This document shows, in pieces, positions 23,235 to 31,822 of a DNA stretch of 64,000 nucleotides. The notes beneath the pieces are model-generated. The model did no database searches and was not told the origin of the DNA. It worked only from the letters and a program-made list of their open reading frames with translations. The stretch's first letter is position 1. Each line of letters opens with the position of its first letter. Both the position numbers and the translations under genes were made by a program. This DNA is from Chloroflexota bacterium (GTDB taxonomy: Bacteria > Chloroflexota > Dehalococcoidia > FW602-bin16), in the NCBI GenBank assembly GCA_004297765.1, contig SCTZ01000177.1, positions 1 to 64,000 of the forward strand. Direction: 5' to 3'.

Positions 23235-25343
23235 TTGCTGGTAGAGCTTGTCGTCTGGGCCATTCGTGCTCTGTCGCTGTTCAACACGATCGCCTTTCTA
23301 TGGCTGGGATTGGCGGTTCTGCTGAACGCGGAGCGGCGTACCCTGGGTACATGGGTGGCGGGCGGTGGACTGCTCATGGCGGGGCTCTTCTTCGGCGTTC
23401 ACACCACAATAGTGGCGCGAGATCCGGGCACCCTGGGCGCGGAATTCGCCTTCTGGTGGCGTGCAGGCTGGTCGCTTTTCATCGGCTCGCCCTACATGTG
23501 GTACGTCGTGATAGCCTGGTATACCAATGTTTTCCGCACACGTTGGCACCGCTCCTGGCTCTGCGCGCTGGGGCTGCTCGGAGTGGGGGCTCTGGCGTTC
23601 GCCGGATCCCGGACCCTGCTGCCGGACTACGACACTCTGATCTATCGGGCGCCGGTTGCTATCGTGTCCATCGCCGGGGTGCCGATCGTCGTCCTGGTCT
23701 ACTCGGCCTATGGAGTTCTGTGTGCCGCTCTGGCTCTGGCGGCGCTGCGGCGTCCCGCGGCCTCACACCGCTTGATGGGCGACTTCGGCCGCCGGCGCGC
23801 CCGCCCCTGGCTGATGGCGGCCTCGTTGCTTCTACTCGTGATGACGGTGGCCCTGGGTGTGGTCGGAGCCTGGCTTCTGCATGTGCTACAGCTAGGGCCG
23901 CTTGTCGTGTTCTCTCCACCTACACTGACTATTCTCAATGGAATCGATCTGGCGGTCTCAGCTCTACTCGGGCTAACGGTCATACTGATGGGCCGGGCTG
24001 TCGTATCCTACGAGGTTTTCACGGGCAAGGCCCTGCCGCGCGGAGGGCTGCGTCGCCACTGGCGCAACAGCCTGATTTTGGCCGCCGGCTATGGGATTGT
24101 GGTGGGAGGAAGTCTGAGCCTGCCGGTCGATGCCATCTATCGGTTGCTGCTGGCGACAATGCTACTTGTTGTTTTCTATGCCCTCCTCAGTTGGCGCTCC
24201 TTCGCTGAGCGCGAACAAAGCATTCAACGTCTGCGCCCCTTTGTCGCCAGTCAGCGCTTATACGACCATCTGCTCAGAACGGCCGATCCGCTCGACGTGG
24301 ACGTGGCGGCGCCCTTCCGCGCTCTCTGTGAGACGGTGTTGGGCGCGCGTGTCGCCCATCTCGCCGCGATGGGACCACTGGCGCCCCTGACCGGTCCGCC
24401 TCTGACTCACCCCGAAGGCTCCCCTCCTCCGGCGGCGGAGCTGCAGAGGCTGGCCGGGGAGCTACAGTCATCGACAGCGATTTGTCTACCGGTCGATCCC
24501 AGGCGGTTTGAGGGTGCGGTGTGGGCCGTGCCTCTATGGAGCGAGCGTGGGTTGATCGGAGTTCTCCTGTTGGGCGACAAGCGCGATGGCGGGCTCTACG
24601 TCCAGGAGGAGATAGAGGTCGCGCGGGCCACAGGCGAGCGGCTCATAGACACGAAGGCGGGAGCCGAGATGGCCAGACGGCTGATGACTTTGCAGCGGCG
24701 CCAACTGGCCGAGAGTCAGGTGCTGGACGGTCAAACGCGGCACGTGCTGCACGACGACGTCTTGCCGCGCGTGCACGCGGCTATCCTCACGCTGAGCGGT
24801 TCATCCACCGTTGGAGTCGAGGCCACTGAGGCAATGCAGATGCTGGCAGATGTGCATCATCGCCTATCTGATCTGCTGCGGGCAATGCCGGCCTCGTTAG
24901 CACCGGATGTCGCCCAGTTGGGGTTGATTGGTGCTCTACGGCAGGTGATCGAAGGTGAGCTGAAAGGCGCCTTCGAGACGGTGAGTTGGCAGATCGAGCC
25001 GGAGGCCGAGTTGGCAGCGCAGGCAGTGCCCCTGCTGGTGGCTGAGGTAACCTTCCGCGCCGCTCGCGAGGCGATCAGGAACGCCGCCCGTCACGGCCGG
25101 GGAGAAGACGTGGGGCGCCCGCTTCATCTCGCTATCACCATGGCTCGCGACGATGGACTCATCCTGACGGTTGTCGACAATGGGGTCGGGCTGCGGGCGC
25201 CCGCCGTGAACGCGGGCACTGGGCAAGGATTAGTATTGCACAGCACGATCATGGCAGTTATCGGGGGAACGCTATCGGCCATGGCTACGCCGGGCATGGG
25301 CACGCGCGTGATCCTGACTTTTCCTCTGTCGCAGGAACTCTAG
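23235..25343 (+). CDS. Membrane histidine kinase (HisKA_3 type)
   Basis: A 702-residue sensor kinase. Roughly eight membrane spans fill residues 5-320. A GAF-like region follows (about 335-480), ending in a helix. The dimerisation helix has the phospho-acceptor His506 in VLHDDVLPRVH. The ATP-binding domain has an N box EAIRNAARH and a G box VDNGVG plus GTGQGLVLHS. This is the LiaS/NarX-like class that pairs with LuxR-type regulators, matching the gene upstream. The start is TTG 23235 with GGGGAGG in front. The multi-span sensor suggests a membrane-borne signal. Confidence 0.85.
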   Translation: MLVELVVWAIRALSLFNTIAFLWLGLAVLLNAERRTLGTWVAGGGLLMAGLFFGVHTTIVARDPGTLGAEFAFWWRAGWSLFIGSPYMWYVVIAWYTNVFRTRWHRSWLCALGLLGVGALAFAGSRTLLPDYDTLIYRAPVAIVSIAGVPIVVLVYSAYGVLCAALALAALRRPAASHRLMGDFGRRRARPWLMAASLLLLVMTVALGVVGAWLLHVLQLGPLVVFSPPTLTILNGIDLAVSALLGLTVILMGRAVVSYEVFTGKALPRGGLRRHWRNSLILAAGYGIVVGGSLSLPVDAIYRLLLATMLLVVFYALLSWRSFAEREQSIQRLRPFVASQRLYDHLLRTADPLDVDVAAPFRALCETVLGARVAHLAAMGPLAPLTGPPLTHPEGSPPPAAELQRLAGELQSSTAICLPVDPRRFEGAVWAVPLWSERGLIGVLLLGDKRDGGLYVQEEIEVARATGERLIDTKAGAEMARRLMTLQRRQLAESQVLDGQTRHVLHDDVLPRVHAAILTLSGSSTVGVEATEAMQMLADVHHRLSDLLRAMPASLAPDVAQLGLIGALRQVIEGELKGAFETVSWQIEPEAELAAQAVPLLVAEVTFRAAREAIRNAARHGRGEDVGRPLHLAITMARDDGLILTVVDNGVGLRAPAVNAGTGQGLVLHSTIMAVIGGTLSAMATPGMGTRVILTFPLSQEL

Positions 25344-25377
25344 CCGGCCAGCCTCGGAGAGTTGAAGTTGTAGACTC

Positions 25378-26418
25378 TTATCGTTCGACGCGCCTCTCGC
25401 TCCTGAGGAAATCGGAGATCTTGCGCTCGCTATCGCGCAGTCGGCGCACTACCTCCAGAAAATGGCGCAGACGCACCTTGGCGCGCTTGCCCAGACCGTA
25501 CTCGTCGTTGCCGTCCAGCGTGATGGCCGGCATGCCAGCGGTACGGCGCAGGAGCATGGCCGGGAGCTCTCGGCCGCAGAAGGCCTGATTGTAGTGGATG
25601 ATCCCGTCCACCCGGCGGGCCTTCAGCTCTGCCGTGATGTCGCGGAGGCGGTGCGAGATCAGGTAGGGCCGGGTGAGGCTGGCGTACTGCTCCGCCAACG
25701 ACTGACCGGGATTGGGGATGGCCCGTTGGCGCTGAGTTTCGTTGAAGACCACGTGGGCGCCCTCGGACTCGAGGAAATGGTAGAGATCCCACGCGAAGAG
25801 CGCTGGAGCACCGACGTACGCCAGACGCACACAGTCGCCGCTGTAGGGCCGGCGTTGTGAGACCATTTGGAGCAGTTGCCGAGCTTCGTCACAGTAGCGA
25901 ATGTGGCTGCCGCTAAAGTCCGACGTGTCCAGCAGGCTCTTGTGGTTCTCCCAGCCGTTCACCAACCCCTCGCTCCATGTCAGGTCGTCGATCTGCAGGG
26001 CCAGTCCGCGCGCCTCACTCAGTTCCTCGCGGACCGACTCGGCGCGATGCAGCGTGGTGCCCAATTGCTCCGCTAGGTCCTCCAGCTTCTTCTGTACGAG
26101 CAGCTGGTTGGCCTGGTCAGGATAGGCGAACGATAGGACACGCACTCCCTGGCTCTTCAGCATGGGTAGTAATAGTGTATTGCTGGCGCAGTTGCCTTCG
26201 ACGCCGATCACGGTCTTTAATCCCAATTCGAGGCAGACTCCGTAGATACCTTTGGTGCGCGCGCACGAGCGGATGGGGAACCCGTCCTCCTCGGCTCGCT
26301 GCACGAAGCGGCCCGGATCGTCGTCGGCCAGAAAGACGTTGCCAAGGTCCACCGGCCAATAGCCCGCGGCGATGAGGACCTCTATAGGTACCTGAGCAGT
26401 TATCCCTATCTTCTCCAC
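25378..26418 (-). CDS. 2-hydroxyacyl-CoA dehydratase HgdB-family protein (orphan)
   Basis: A 346-residue protein of the HgdB/HgdC-like D-component family that binds a 4Fe-4S cluster and reduces or dehydrates acyl-CoAs. The conserved Cys positions are visible: IRSCARTKG, VEGNCASNTLLLP and QAFCGRELP. The YPDQANQ and SGSHIRYC segments also fit. No partner subunit or activator ATPase is adjacent, so it may not be a true dehydratase; single-subunit relatives of unknown function exist. I chose GTG 26418 because AAAGGAG lies five bases upstream; the frame is open to 26469. Confidence 0.7.
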   Translation of the reverse strand: MEKIGITAQVPIEVLIAAGYWPVDLGNVFLADDDPGRFVQRAEEDGFPIRSCARTKGIYGVCLELGLKTVIGVEGNCASNTLLLPMLKSQGVRVLSFAYPDQANQLLVQKKLEDLAEQLGTTLHRAESVREELSEARGLALQIDDLTWSEGLVNGWENHKSLLDTSDFSGSHIRYCDEARQLLQMVSQRRPYSGDCVRLAYVGAPALFAWDLYHFLESEGAHVVFNETQRQRAIPNPGQSLAEQYASLTRPYLISHRLRDITAELKARRVDGIIHYNQAFCGRELPAMLLRRTAGMPAITLDGNDEYGLGKRAKVRLRHFLEVVRRLRDSERKISDFLRSERRVER

Positions 26419-26440
26419 CGTCACTCCTTTTGACGCTCCT

Positions 26441-26469
26441 ATTGTCGCACAGCACCATCCGTCATGCAA
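26441..26469 (-). promoter_or_regulatory. Candidate promoter of the HgdB-family gene
   Basis: TTGCAT (26464-26469) and GACAAT (26441-26446) on the minus strand with 17-base spacing. Both boxes are partial matches. Transcription would give a leader of about 15 bases. The rest of 26419-26757 has no feature I recognise. Confidence 0.4.
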
Positions 26470-26757
26470 CTACCCTTGTCAGGGTGTCTGGTTATGACGC
26501 CAGCAGCTAAAGCAAACGCTATGACGACTGTGCTCGTCAAGAAAGAGAACGTCCCCTTTTGTGCGCAGGTGACGTTACAACTGCCGAGCATAGAACAAGA
26601 AGTGACGGAACAATGCACCACGCATTTGGGGTGCACAAAGTACTATGGAGTGCTGCCGGTCCGTGTGCTATAGTAGTGCCACAGTTGGGCATTCGCGCGG
26701 TGGGTCTCTGGACGTTGCCTTCAGCTCGATAGCTCGATGCGCAAGGAGGGAGAGGTC

Positions 26758-26835
26758 ATGGCTGGGTACGAGGGCAGTCTGGACATGCTGAAGCTGCTGC
26801 TTACGGCCAAGACGTGGTGCCATGCGACCGACTAG
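26758..26835 (+). CDS. 25-codon upstream ORF coupled to the binding-protein gene
   Basis: The ATG at 26758 follows a very strong ribosome site (AAGGAGGGAGAGGTC) and opens a 25-residue frame, MAGYEGSLDMLKLLLTAKTW followed by five residues. Its stop lies 11 bases after the ATG of the next gene (26822), which has no ribosome site of its own. Ribosomes finishing this frame would be well placed to restart there. It may therefore be a translational coupler or leader peptide. Protein function is unlikely. Confidence 0.5.
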   Translation: MAGYEGSLDMLKLLLTAKTWCHATD

Positions 26836-27994
26836 ACTGGTCATCCTCACATTGGTGCTGGCCCTCGTGGCGGGCATCGTCTACATGTTGACCAATCGAC
26901 CTACGCAGGAGGCCGCGCCCACCGGTCCAGTGCACATCAGTGTGGCCTCGGCCATCGCGGCCGAGCCCTGGGTTTCCGCCGCTGCCAAGGAGTTCTCCGA
27001 CCGAGAGTACGAGCTAAACGGGACGCGGCGCAAGGTTACCGTGGATGTCTATCCCCTCGACGGTGTCACCGCCCTCAACAAGTGGGCCGGCGGCGAGTTC
27101 CAGACGCCGCCCACGGCCTGGGTGGCCGAGTCGCGCGACTGGGTGAACCAGGCCAACGCCGTGGCCGGGGATCACTACAATCAGGACATCTTCCTGGGCG
27201 GCGGCCAGTATCGAGATCAATCGGTCGCCATGTCTCCCGAAGTGTGGGCCGTTTTCAAGTCTCGCGCCGTCGTGCTGGAGAAGAAGTTCGGCCGGCCGCT
27301 GGACTGGGAAATGGCTCACACCGCGGCCGTCTCCAAAGGCTGGGAAGATCTGGGCGGCGAGAGCGGCTGGGGGCGCTTCAAGCTCGTCATCCCCCACCCC
27401 AAGCGCGATCCCGCCGGCCTGGCCGCCATGGTTAGCGCCGCCGGCGCCTATTTCCAGAAGCCTGCGGTCTCCACCGACGAGCTGGGCGACGGGAAGTTCT
27501 TGAGCTGGCTCAAAGAACTGTTGAACACCGTCGTCGACTTCCAGCCCTACGGGGCGGAGAACATGGTGCTCTACGGTCCGTCGGCCGGCGATGCCGGCCA
27601 GGTGCTGGAGAACTATCTGCTTCTCAACGCGGAGGCTATCGAGAAGCGCTGGGGTGACGGTCTGATGGTGGTTTACCCGGACCCTGTCGCCTGGTATGAC
27701 TTCCCCTTCGCCATCTACATGGGCAAGGAGAAGGAGTCCAGTGCCGCCGAAAAGGACGCCGCCGTTCTGTTCAAGCAGTTTCTTCTCTCTGACGCGCAGC
27801 AGGTCGGCACGCTCAGCTTCGGGCTGCGGCCGGCCAGCCCGGACGTGTCGACCGATAACCCAAGCAGCCTGATCAAGCGCTACGCGGCGTTCGGCTTCAA
27901 GGAGCGCGTTCCGTCCTCGTCCAAGATGCGCCAGGCCTCACGCTCCGGACTGGTAGCGTTGGGCGCCTGGTTCGTCAACAACTACGAGAAGTAG
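26822..27994 (+). CDS. Membrane-anchored substrate-binding-like protein
   Basis: A 390-residue protein with one N-terminal membrane span (LVILTLVLALVAGIVYML) and then a periplasmic-binding-protein-type domain. Features include VHISVASAIAAEPWVSAAAKEFSD, the PTAWVAESRDW segment and late GKEKESSAAEKDAAVLFKQFLLS. These resemble the extracellular binding domains found in solute-binding/VWA proteins. The next gene has the same kind of domain joined to VWA, so the two may form a surface complex. The ligand is unknown; no permease or ATPase is nearby. Its ATG lacks a ribosome site and overlaps the short upstream ORF. Confidence 0.65.
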   Translation: MRPTRLVILTLVLALVAGIVYMLTNRPTQEAAPTGPVHISVASAIAAEPWVSAAAKEFSDREYELNGTRRKVTVDVYPLDGVTALNKWAGGEFQTPPTAWVAESRDWVNQANAVAGDHYNQDIFLGGGQYRDQSVAMSPEVWAVFKSRAVVLEKKFGRPLDWEMAHTAAVSKGWEDLGGESGWGRFKLVIPHPKRDPAGLAAMVSAAGAYFQKPAVSTDELGDGKFLSWLKELLNTVVDFQPYGAENMVLYGPSAGDAGQVLENYLLLNAEAIEKRWGDGLMVVYPDPVAWYDFPFAIYMGKEKESSAAEKDAAVLFKQFLLSDAQQVGTLSFGLRPASPDVSTDNPSSLIKRYAAFGFKERVPSSSKMRQASRSGLVALGAWFVNNYEK

Positions 27995-28004
27995 GAACGG
28001 AATA

Positions 28005-29660
28005 ATGAAGCGCCTGATGCCATTCCTCCTTGTTCCTTTGCTCCTGGCCACGTTGCTGACCGCTTGTGGAGGGTCGGATCCGTCGCGAGATAGCTCACTC
28101 AAGGAGATCAAGGTCGCCTACGATCCCAACAAGGCTGAGCTCTTCGAGGATCTGCTGAAAACATACAACGCCAGGGCCAGCGTCAAGGTGCGGGGGCAGA
28201 AGCTGGAGATCCCGCAGATTCTGGAAGCAATTCCCGCGGGCGATCTGATCGCCGTCAGCCCTGATTCCGCGCTCTGGCTGGAGAGCTTCGATCGGGCCTA
28301 TCAGGAGTCGCATCCCGAGACATCATCCATCATCGGGACCACCGTCCGCTACGCCACCACCCCCGTGGTCATCGCCACCTGGCGTGGTCGCGAGGGCGAG
28401 CTGGGCGTGGCAGGAGAGCGCGGCTGGGCGTCGTTGCTCCAGCGGTCCTCGCGCGATGTGAGCTACCGATGGAGTCATGGCTCTCCGCGGGCATCGGCCT
28501 CCGGTATGCTAGCCCTGACGGCGGAGTTCTACGCGGGCGCAAAGAAGACCTTCGGCCTGACCAAGGCAGACGCCGATCAGGAAGATGTTCGCCGCTACGT
28601 CTCCGAGATCGAGAAGACCATCGCGCGCTACGGTGGCGAGTCCGACGCTGCCCTGATAGAGTACTTGCTGAAAGAGGGGCCGAATGCGCTCTCGGCCATG
28701 GTGATGCCCGAGGCCTCGGTTTTCGACTTCAACCGGCGCAGTCAGAACGCCAAGCTCTATGCGATCCAGCCGGCAGAGGGCACTCTGATGCTCGATCATC
28801 CGCTGGTTCTGCTGGAAACTGCCAATCTCACGCCCGAGCAGAGGCGCGCCTTCCTAGATTTCTCTCGGTTTCTGACGGGCCCCGATGGACAGTCTATCGT
28901 GGTCAAGCATGGGTATCGGCCCGTCGATCTGGCCTTTGACGCGAGCAAATCGCCGCTAGGTGGCCAGGGTCTCTCAACCAACCAGCCTCGTCTCTTGCAG
29001 ATGCCGTCGACAGGAACGTTGAGCTACCTCCGCGCAGCCTGGTCCTCCGGACTGAAGCGACGTGCCAATATCATACTGGTGGTGGACGTCTCGGGCTCGA
29101 TGGAGGGCGAGAAGCTGAAGCGCACCCGGGAGGCGCTGACCTCTTTTATCAAGCAAGTGCCGTCAGACGAGGAGCGCGTTGGGTTGATCACCTTCTCAAG
29201 CGACGTGGAAGAGGCCGTTCCTCTTGGCCGTCTGGGCGACAACCGCCAGAAGCTTCTGAGCCGAGCCGATCAGTTGACCGCCGGCGGCAACACGGCGCTG
29301 TTCTACGCCGTCTGGCGGGCGCATCGCCTGCTGGTGCAGATGAACGATGCCGAGCGGATCAACGTGGTGGTGGCCATGACCGACGGGCAGGAGAACGCCT
29401 CCAGTAACTTCAGTGGGCGCAACCTATCCCGGGTGGGCACGGTCCCCCGCATCACTGGCAACGGCGCCACCGACGTGGATCCGCTCCGACGCGCTCTGAC
29501 GCAGAGCGGCCCGGGCATCCAGATCTTCACGGTTGGCTACGGCGCGGAAGTCGATCTGAACATGCTGAGCTCGCTTGCGACCTCCTTTGGCGGCCAAGCC
29601 TACCGCGCGGACCCCGAGACGATCCGGAAGCTCTATGAGTTGATTTCGCAGAATTTCTAG
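28005..29660 (+). CDS. Lipoprotein with binding-protein and VWA domains
   Basis: A 551-residue lipoprotein: signal peptide with lipobox LLTACGG, a solute-binding-type domain (about residues 30-320), then a von Willebrand A domain (about 345-550). The VWA metal-ion site is intact: DVSGSMEGEK (DxSxS), a Thr in GGNTALFYA, and MTDGQENAS. VWA domains bind protein partners through a divalent ion. It follows the binding-like gene after 10 bases. The two together suggest a cell-surface sensing or assembly module, not a transporter. Domain calls are firm, function is unknown. Confidence 0.8.
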   Translation: MKRLMPFLLVPLLLATLLTACGGSDPSRDSSLKEIKVAYDPNKAELFEDLLKTYNARASVKVRGQKLEIPQILEAIPAGDLIAVSPDSALWLESFDRAYQESHPETSSIIGTTVRYATTPVVIATWRGREGELGVAGERGWASLLQRSSRDVSYRWSHGSPRASASGMLALTAEFYAGAKKTFGLTKADADQEDVRRYVSEIEKTIARYGGESDAALIEYLLKEGPNALSAMVMPEASVFDFNRRSQNAKLYAIQPAEGTLMLDHPLVLLETANLTPEQRRAFLDFSRFLTGPDGQSIVVKHGYRPVDLAFDASKSPLGGQGLSTNQPRLLQMPSTGTLSYLRAAWSSGLKRRANIILVVDVSGSMEGEKLKRTREALTSFIKQVPSDEERVGLITFSSDVEEAVPLGRLGDNRQKLLSRADQLTAGGNTALFYAVWRAHRLLVQMNDAERINVVVAMTDGQENASSNFSGRNLSRVGTVPRITGNGATDVDPLRRALTQSGPGIQIFTVGYGAEVDLNMLSSLATSFGGQAYRADPETIRKLYELISQNF

Positions 29661-29674
29661 CGCGTCGACAGACC

Positions 29675-29706
29675 GGGGGTTCGGGGGTGTCCCCCGTATA
29701 ACCCCC
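29675..29706. repeat. G-rich/C-rich inverted repeat
   Basis: GGGGGTTCGGGGG pairs with CCCCCG and ACCCCC downstream across a three-base loop, with a small interior bulge. It lies just after the VWA gene stop and could slow or end transcription, but there is no T tract. Confidence 0.5.
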
Positions 29707-29765
29707 AACCACATACGGGGTGGCGCGGGGTCATTCCCGAGCAGATTCCTTGTTTCTGGACTGGG

Positions 29766-30518
29766 ATGCACATGCGCAGCCAGCGACTCAACAGAAGAAT
29801 AGCCTATGCCCTCTCTCGTCCCACGGCTTATCTCATCGTGGGACTGGTCTTCCTGGCGGTGGTGGTGGCCGTGATCGGGCGCTGGCCGAGCTGGGTCATC
29901 GGAGCCAGCATCGCCGTCGGTCTGGTGCTGTTCGGGTTGTTGATCCTGGACGCGCTGTTCGACCCGAACACGGAGCGCGAGGCGGCCCTGTCCGACGTGG
30001 ACCCCGGGCGGGTGCGGGACCCGGCCCTTCGCGAGAAGCTCCGCAAGGCCCTGGAGTACGTCCGGGCCGCGCAGCAACTGGTCAAGCAGGACAAGAGCGG
30101 TCTGCTCGATACGGCCGACGAAGAGCTACCCGAGCTGGAGCGGGCCGCGCGCTCGATCTACCAGATGAGCCTGCGTTTGCAGGAGTTCCGGGCCGATCGC
30201 CTTCTCCAACGGGACCTGGCCGATCTGCGGAAGTTGAGCAAGCAAGAAGGACCGCTCAACCCGGATCGGGAGGCACAACTGAAGACCCTCCGGCGACTCG
30301 ACGACCTGGTGAGCAAGGCCGAGCAGGCCATCGACAGCGCTCTGGCGGACCTCGGCCGCTCCTACGCGGAAATGCAGGCCATCAAGGTTACGCCGGGGCT
30401 CTGCGGCCGGGCGACGGATTCGTTGGAGCAGCTCCAGTCCAGCACGCGGCGGCTGTCCGATCTGGCCCAGGGCTACGACGAGGCATACGGCGGCCGCACG
30501 GTGCCCGGGAACTCGTGA
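29766..30518 (+). CDS. Two-span membrane protein with coiled-coil domain
   Basis: A 250-residue protein with two N-terminal membrane spans (LIVGLVFLAVVVAVIG and WVIGASIAVGLVLFGLLIL). A cytoplasmic helical region of about 170 residues follows, rich in Leu, Arg, Glu and Gln with heptad-like spacing (LREKLRKALEYVRAAQQLV). I do not recognise a family. It stands between the VWA lipoprotein and a LivK-type lipoprotein on the same strand and may anchor or organise them. The start may be the ATG at 29766 or 29772; neither has a strong ribosome site. Confidence 0.7.
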   Translation: MHMRSQRLNRRIAYALSRPTAYLIVGLVFLAVVVAVIGRWPSWVIGASIAVGLVLFGLLILDALFDPNTEREAALSDVDPGRVRDPALREKLRKALEYVRAAQQLVKQDKSGLLDTADEELPELERAARSIYQMSLRLQEFRADRLLQRDLADLRKLSKQEGPLNPDREAQLKTLRRLDDLVSKAEQAIDSALADLGRSYAEMQAIKVTPGLCGRATDSLEQLQSSTRRLSDLAQGYDEAYGGRTVPGNS

Positions 30519-30534
30519 GCGCGGAGGTGACGTG

Positions 30535-31767
30535 GTGAGTATAAGACAGCGCCAGGTCTTGTCGCCTGGCGGGAGAGCGTGGGAACTCTTCCACATGTCT
30601 CACAAGGAACTGCAGCGGGTGTCCGCCGCAGCCATGGTCGCGCTGCTGCTTGTTAGTCTCGCCCTGGTCGGCTGCGCTTCCGAGCTTTCGGGTGAGAGCT
30701 ACCTCTACGTGGCCGTGCCCTTGACCGGTGATATGGCTAGCCGGGGACAGGAGATCGCGGGCGGCGTGCGGCTGCGGGCCGACGAGGTCAACCGCGCCGG
30801 CGGAATCCTGGGCAAACGCGTGGTGGTGCGGACCCTGGACGACGGCGGCGACGGTGACACGGCCGTCGAGGCGGCCCAGCAGGTGTCCGCGGCTGTGCGC
30901 AAGGGGGAGCCCGTGCTCGGCGTGGTCGGCCATTACAACTCCGGAGCCACCGGCCCGGCCCTGGACAAAGTCTACAAAGACCTGGACATCGTGGTCGTCA
31001 CGCCTGGCTCGTCCAACGCTACCCTGACCCAGAAGGGCTACACGCGTTTCTTCCGGGTGGTCTCCACCGACGATATTCAGGGACCGGTGGATGCCCGCAA
31101 GGTCCTCTCTCTGGGCTGGAAGCGGATAGCCGTCCTGCACACCGATAACCTGTACGCCACGGGGCTGGCCTCTGCCTTCACGGATGAGCTGAAGCGGCGA
31201 GGTGTCGAGCCCATCGTGGACATCGAGATGAAGTACAACAATGTGGGCGCTTACTTGCGCGAGTTGCAGGGCAACGTGGACAAGACCCTGGCCCTCAGCC
31301 CCGACGGCATCTTCTTTGCCGGCGACTATCCCGAGGGTATTCCGCTTCTGGAGTCCTTGCGCACGGCGGGTTACCAGGGCGGGTTCATGACGGGCGACTC
31401 GGTCATGGAGTACGAGTTCATCGACACTCTGGGTTCCAAAGCCGAGGGCGCCTTCATCTCCAACATCCAGCCCGAGATGGCCGCCGCGGCCACAGAGAGC
31501 TGGAAGAGCGCCTATCGCTCCCTGGAAAAGCGCAGCCCGGGCATGGACTCCATCACCGGCTATGCCGCTGCCCAGGTACTGCTCGAGGGCATCAAGCAAG
31601 CTAACACATTGCGCGGTGCGGCCGTGGCCGATAGCTTGCGCAAGCTGGAGCTGAAGACCCCCGTTGGCGATTGGTCCGCCGACGCCAAAGGTGACATGCG
31701 CGTACGCAAGATATACCTCTTCCAGGTCAGGGGCGGTGTCTTTGAACAGGTCGGAGAAGAGCGATGA
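30535..31767 (+). CDS. LivK-type substrate-binding lipoprotein
   Basis: A 410-residue periplasmic-binding protein of the branched-chain amino acid class. A membrane signal and lipobox (SLALVGCAS) precede the mature part: VAVPLTGDMASRGQEIAGGVRLRADEVN, split here by its conserved GGILGKRVVV and VVGHYNSGATGPA motifs. The GTG at 30535 is preferred, with GGAGGTGA seven bases before it. No Liv permease genes are adjacent, so it may deliver to another transporter or act as a sensor with the neighbouring VWA and coiled-coil proteins. Its end overlaps the raw frame of the next gene but not its likely start. Confidence 0.8.
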   Translation: MSIRQRQVLSPGGRAWELFHMSHKELQRVSAAAMVALLLVSLALVGCASELSGESYLYVAVPLTGDMASRGQEIAGGVRLRADEVNRAGGILGKRVVVRTLDDGGDGDTAVEAAQQVSAAVRKGEPVLGVVGHYNSGATGPALDKVYKDLDIVVVTPGSSNATLTQKGYTRFFRVVSTDDIQGPVDARKVLSLGWKRIAVLHTDNLYATGLASAFTDELKRRGVEPIVDIEMKYNNVGAYLRELQGNVDKTLALSPDGIFFAGDYPEGIPLLESLRTAGYQGGFMTGDSVMEYEFIDTLGSKAEGAFISNIQPEMAAAATESWKSAYRSLEKRSPGMDSITGYAAAQVLLEGIKQANTLRGAAVADSLRKLELKTPVGDWSADAKGDMRVRKIYLFQVRGGVFEQVGEER

Positions 31768-31822
31768 TTTGCCAGAACACACCAAAGTCCTGTATGCTCT
31801 CCTGCGAGAGGAGGTGCGCTCC

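Noticed and set aside
23231-24208. 325-codon frame overlapping the histidine kinase
   Set aside because: Arg/Gly/Ser-rich shadow frame; the kinase frame has spans, His box and ATP site.
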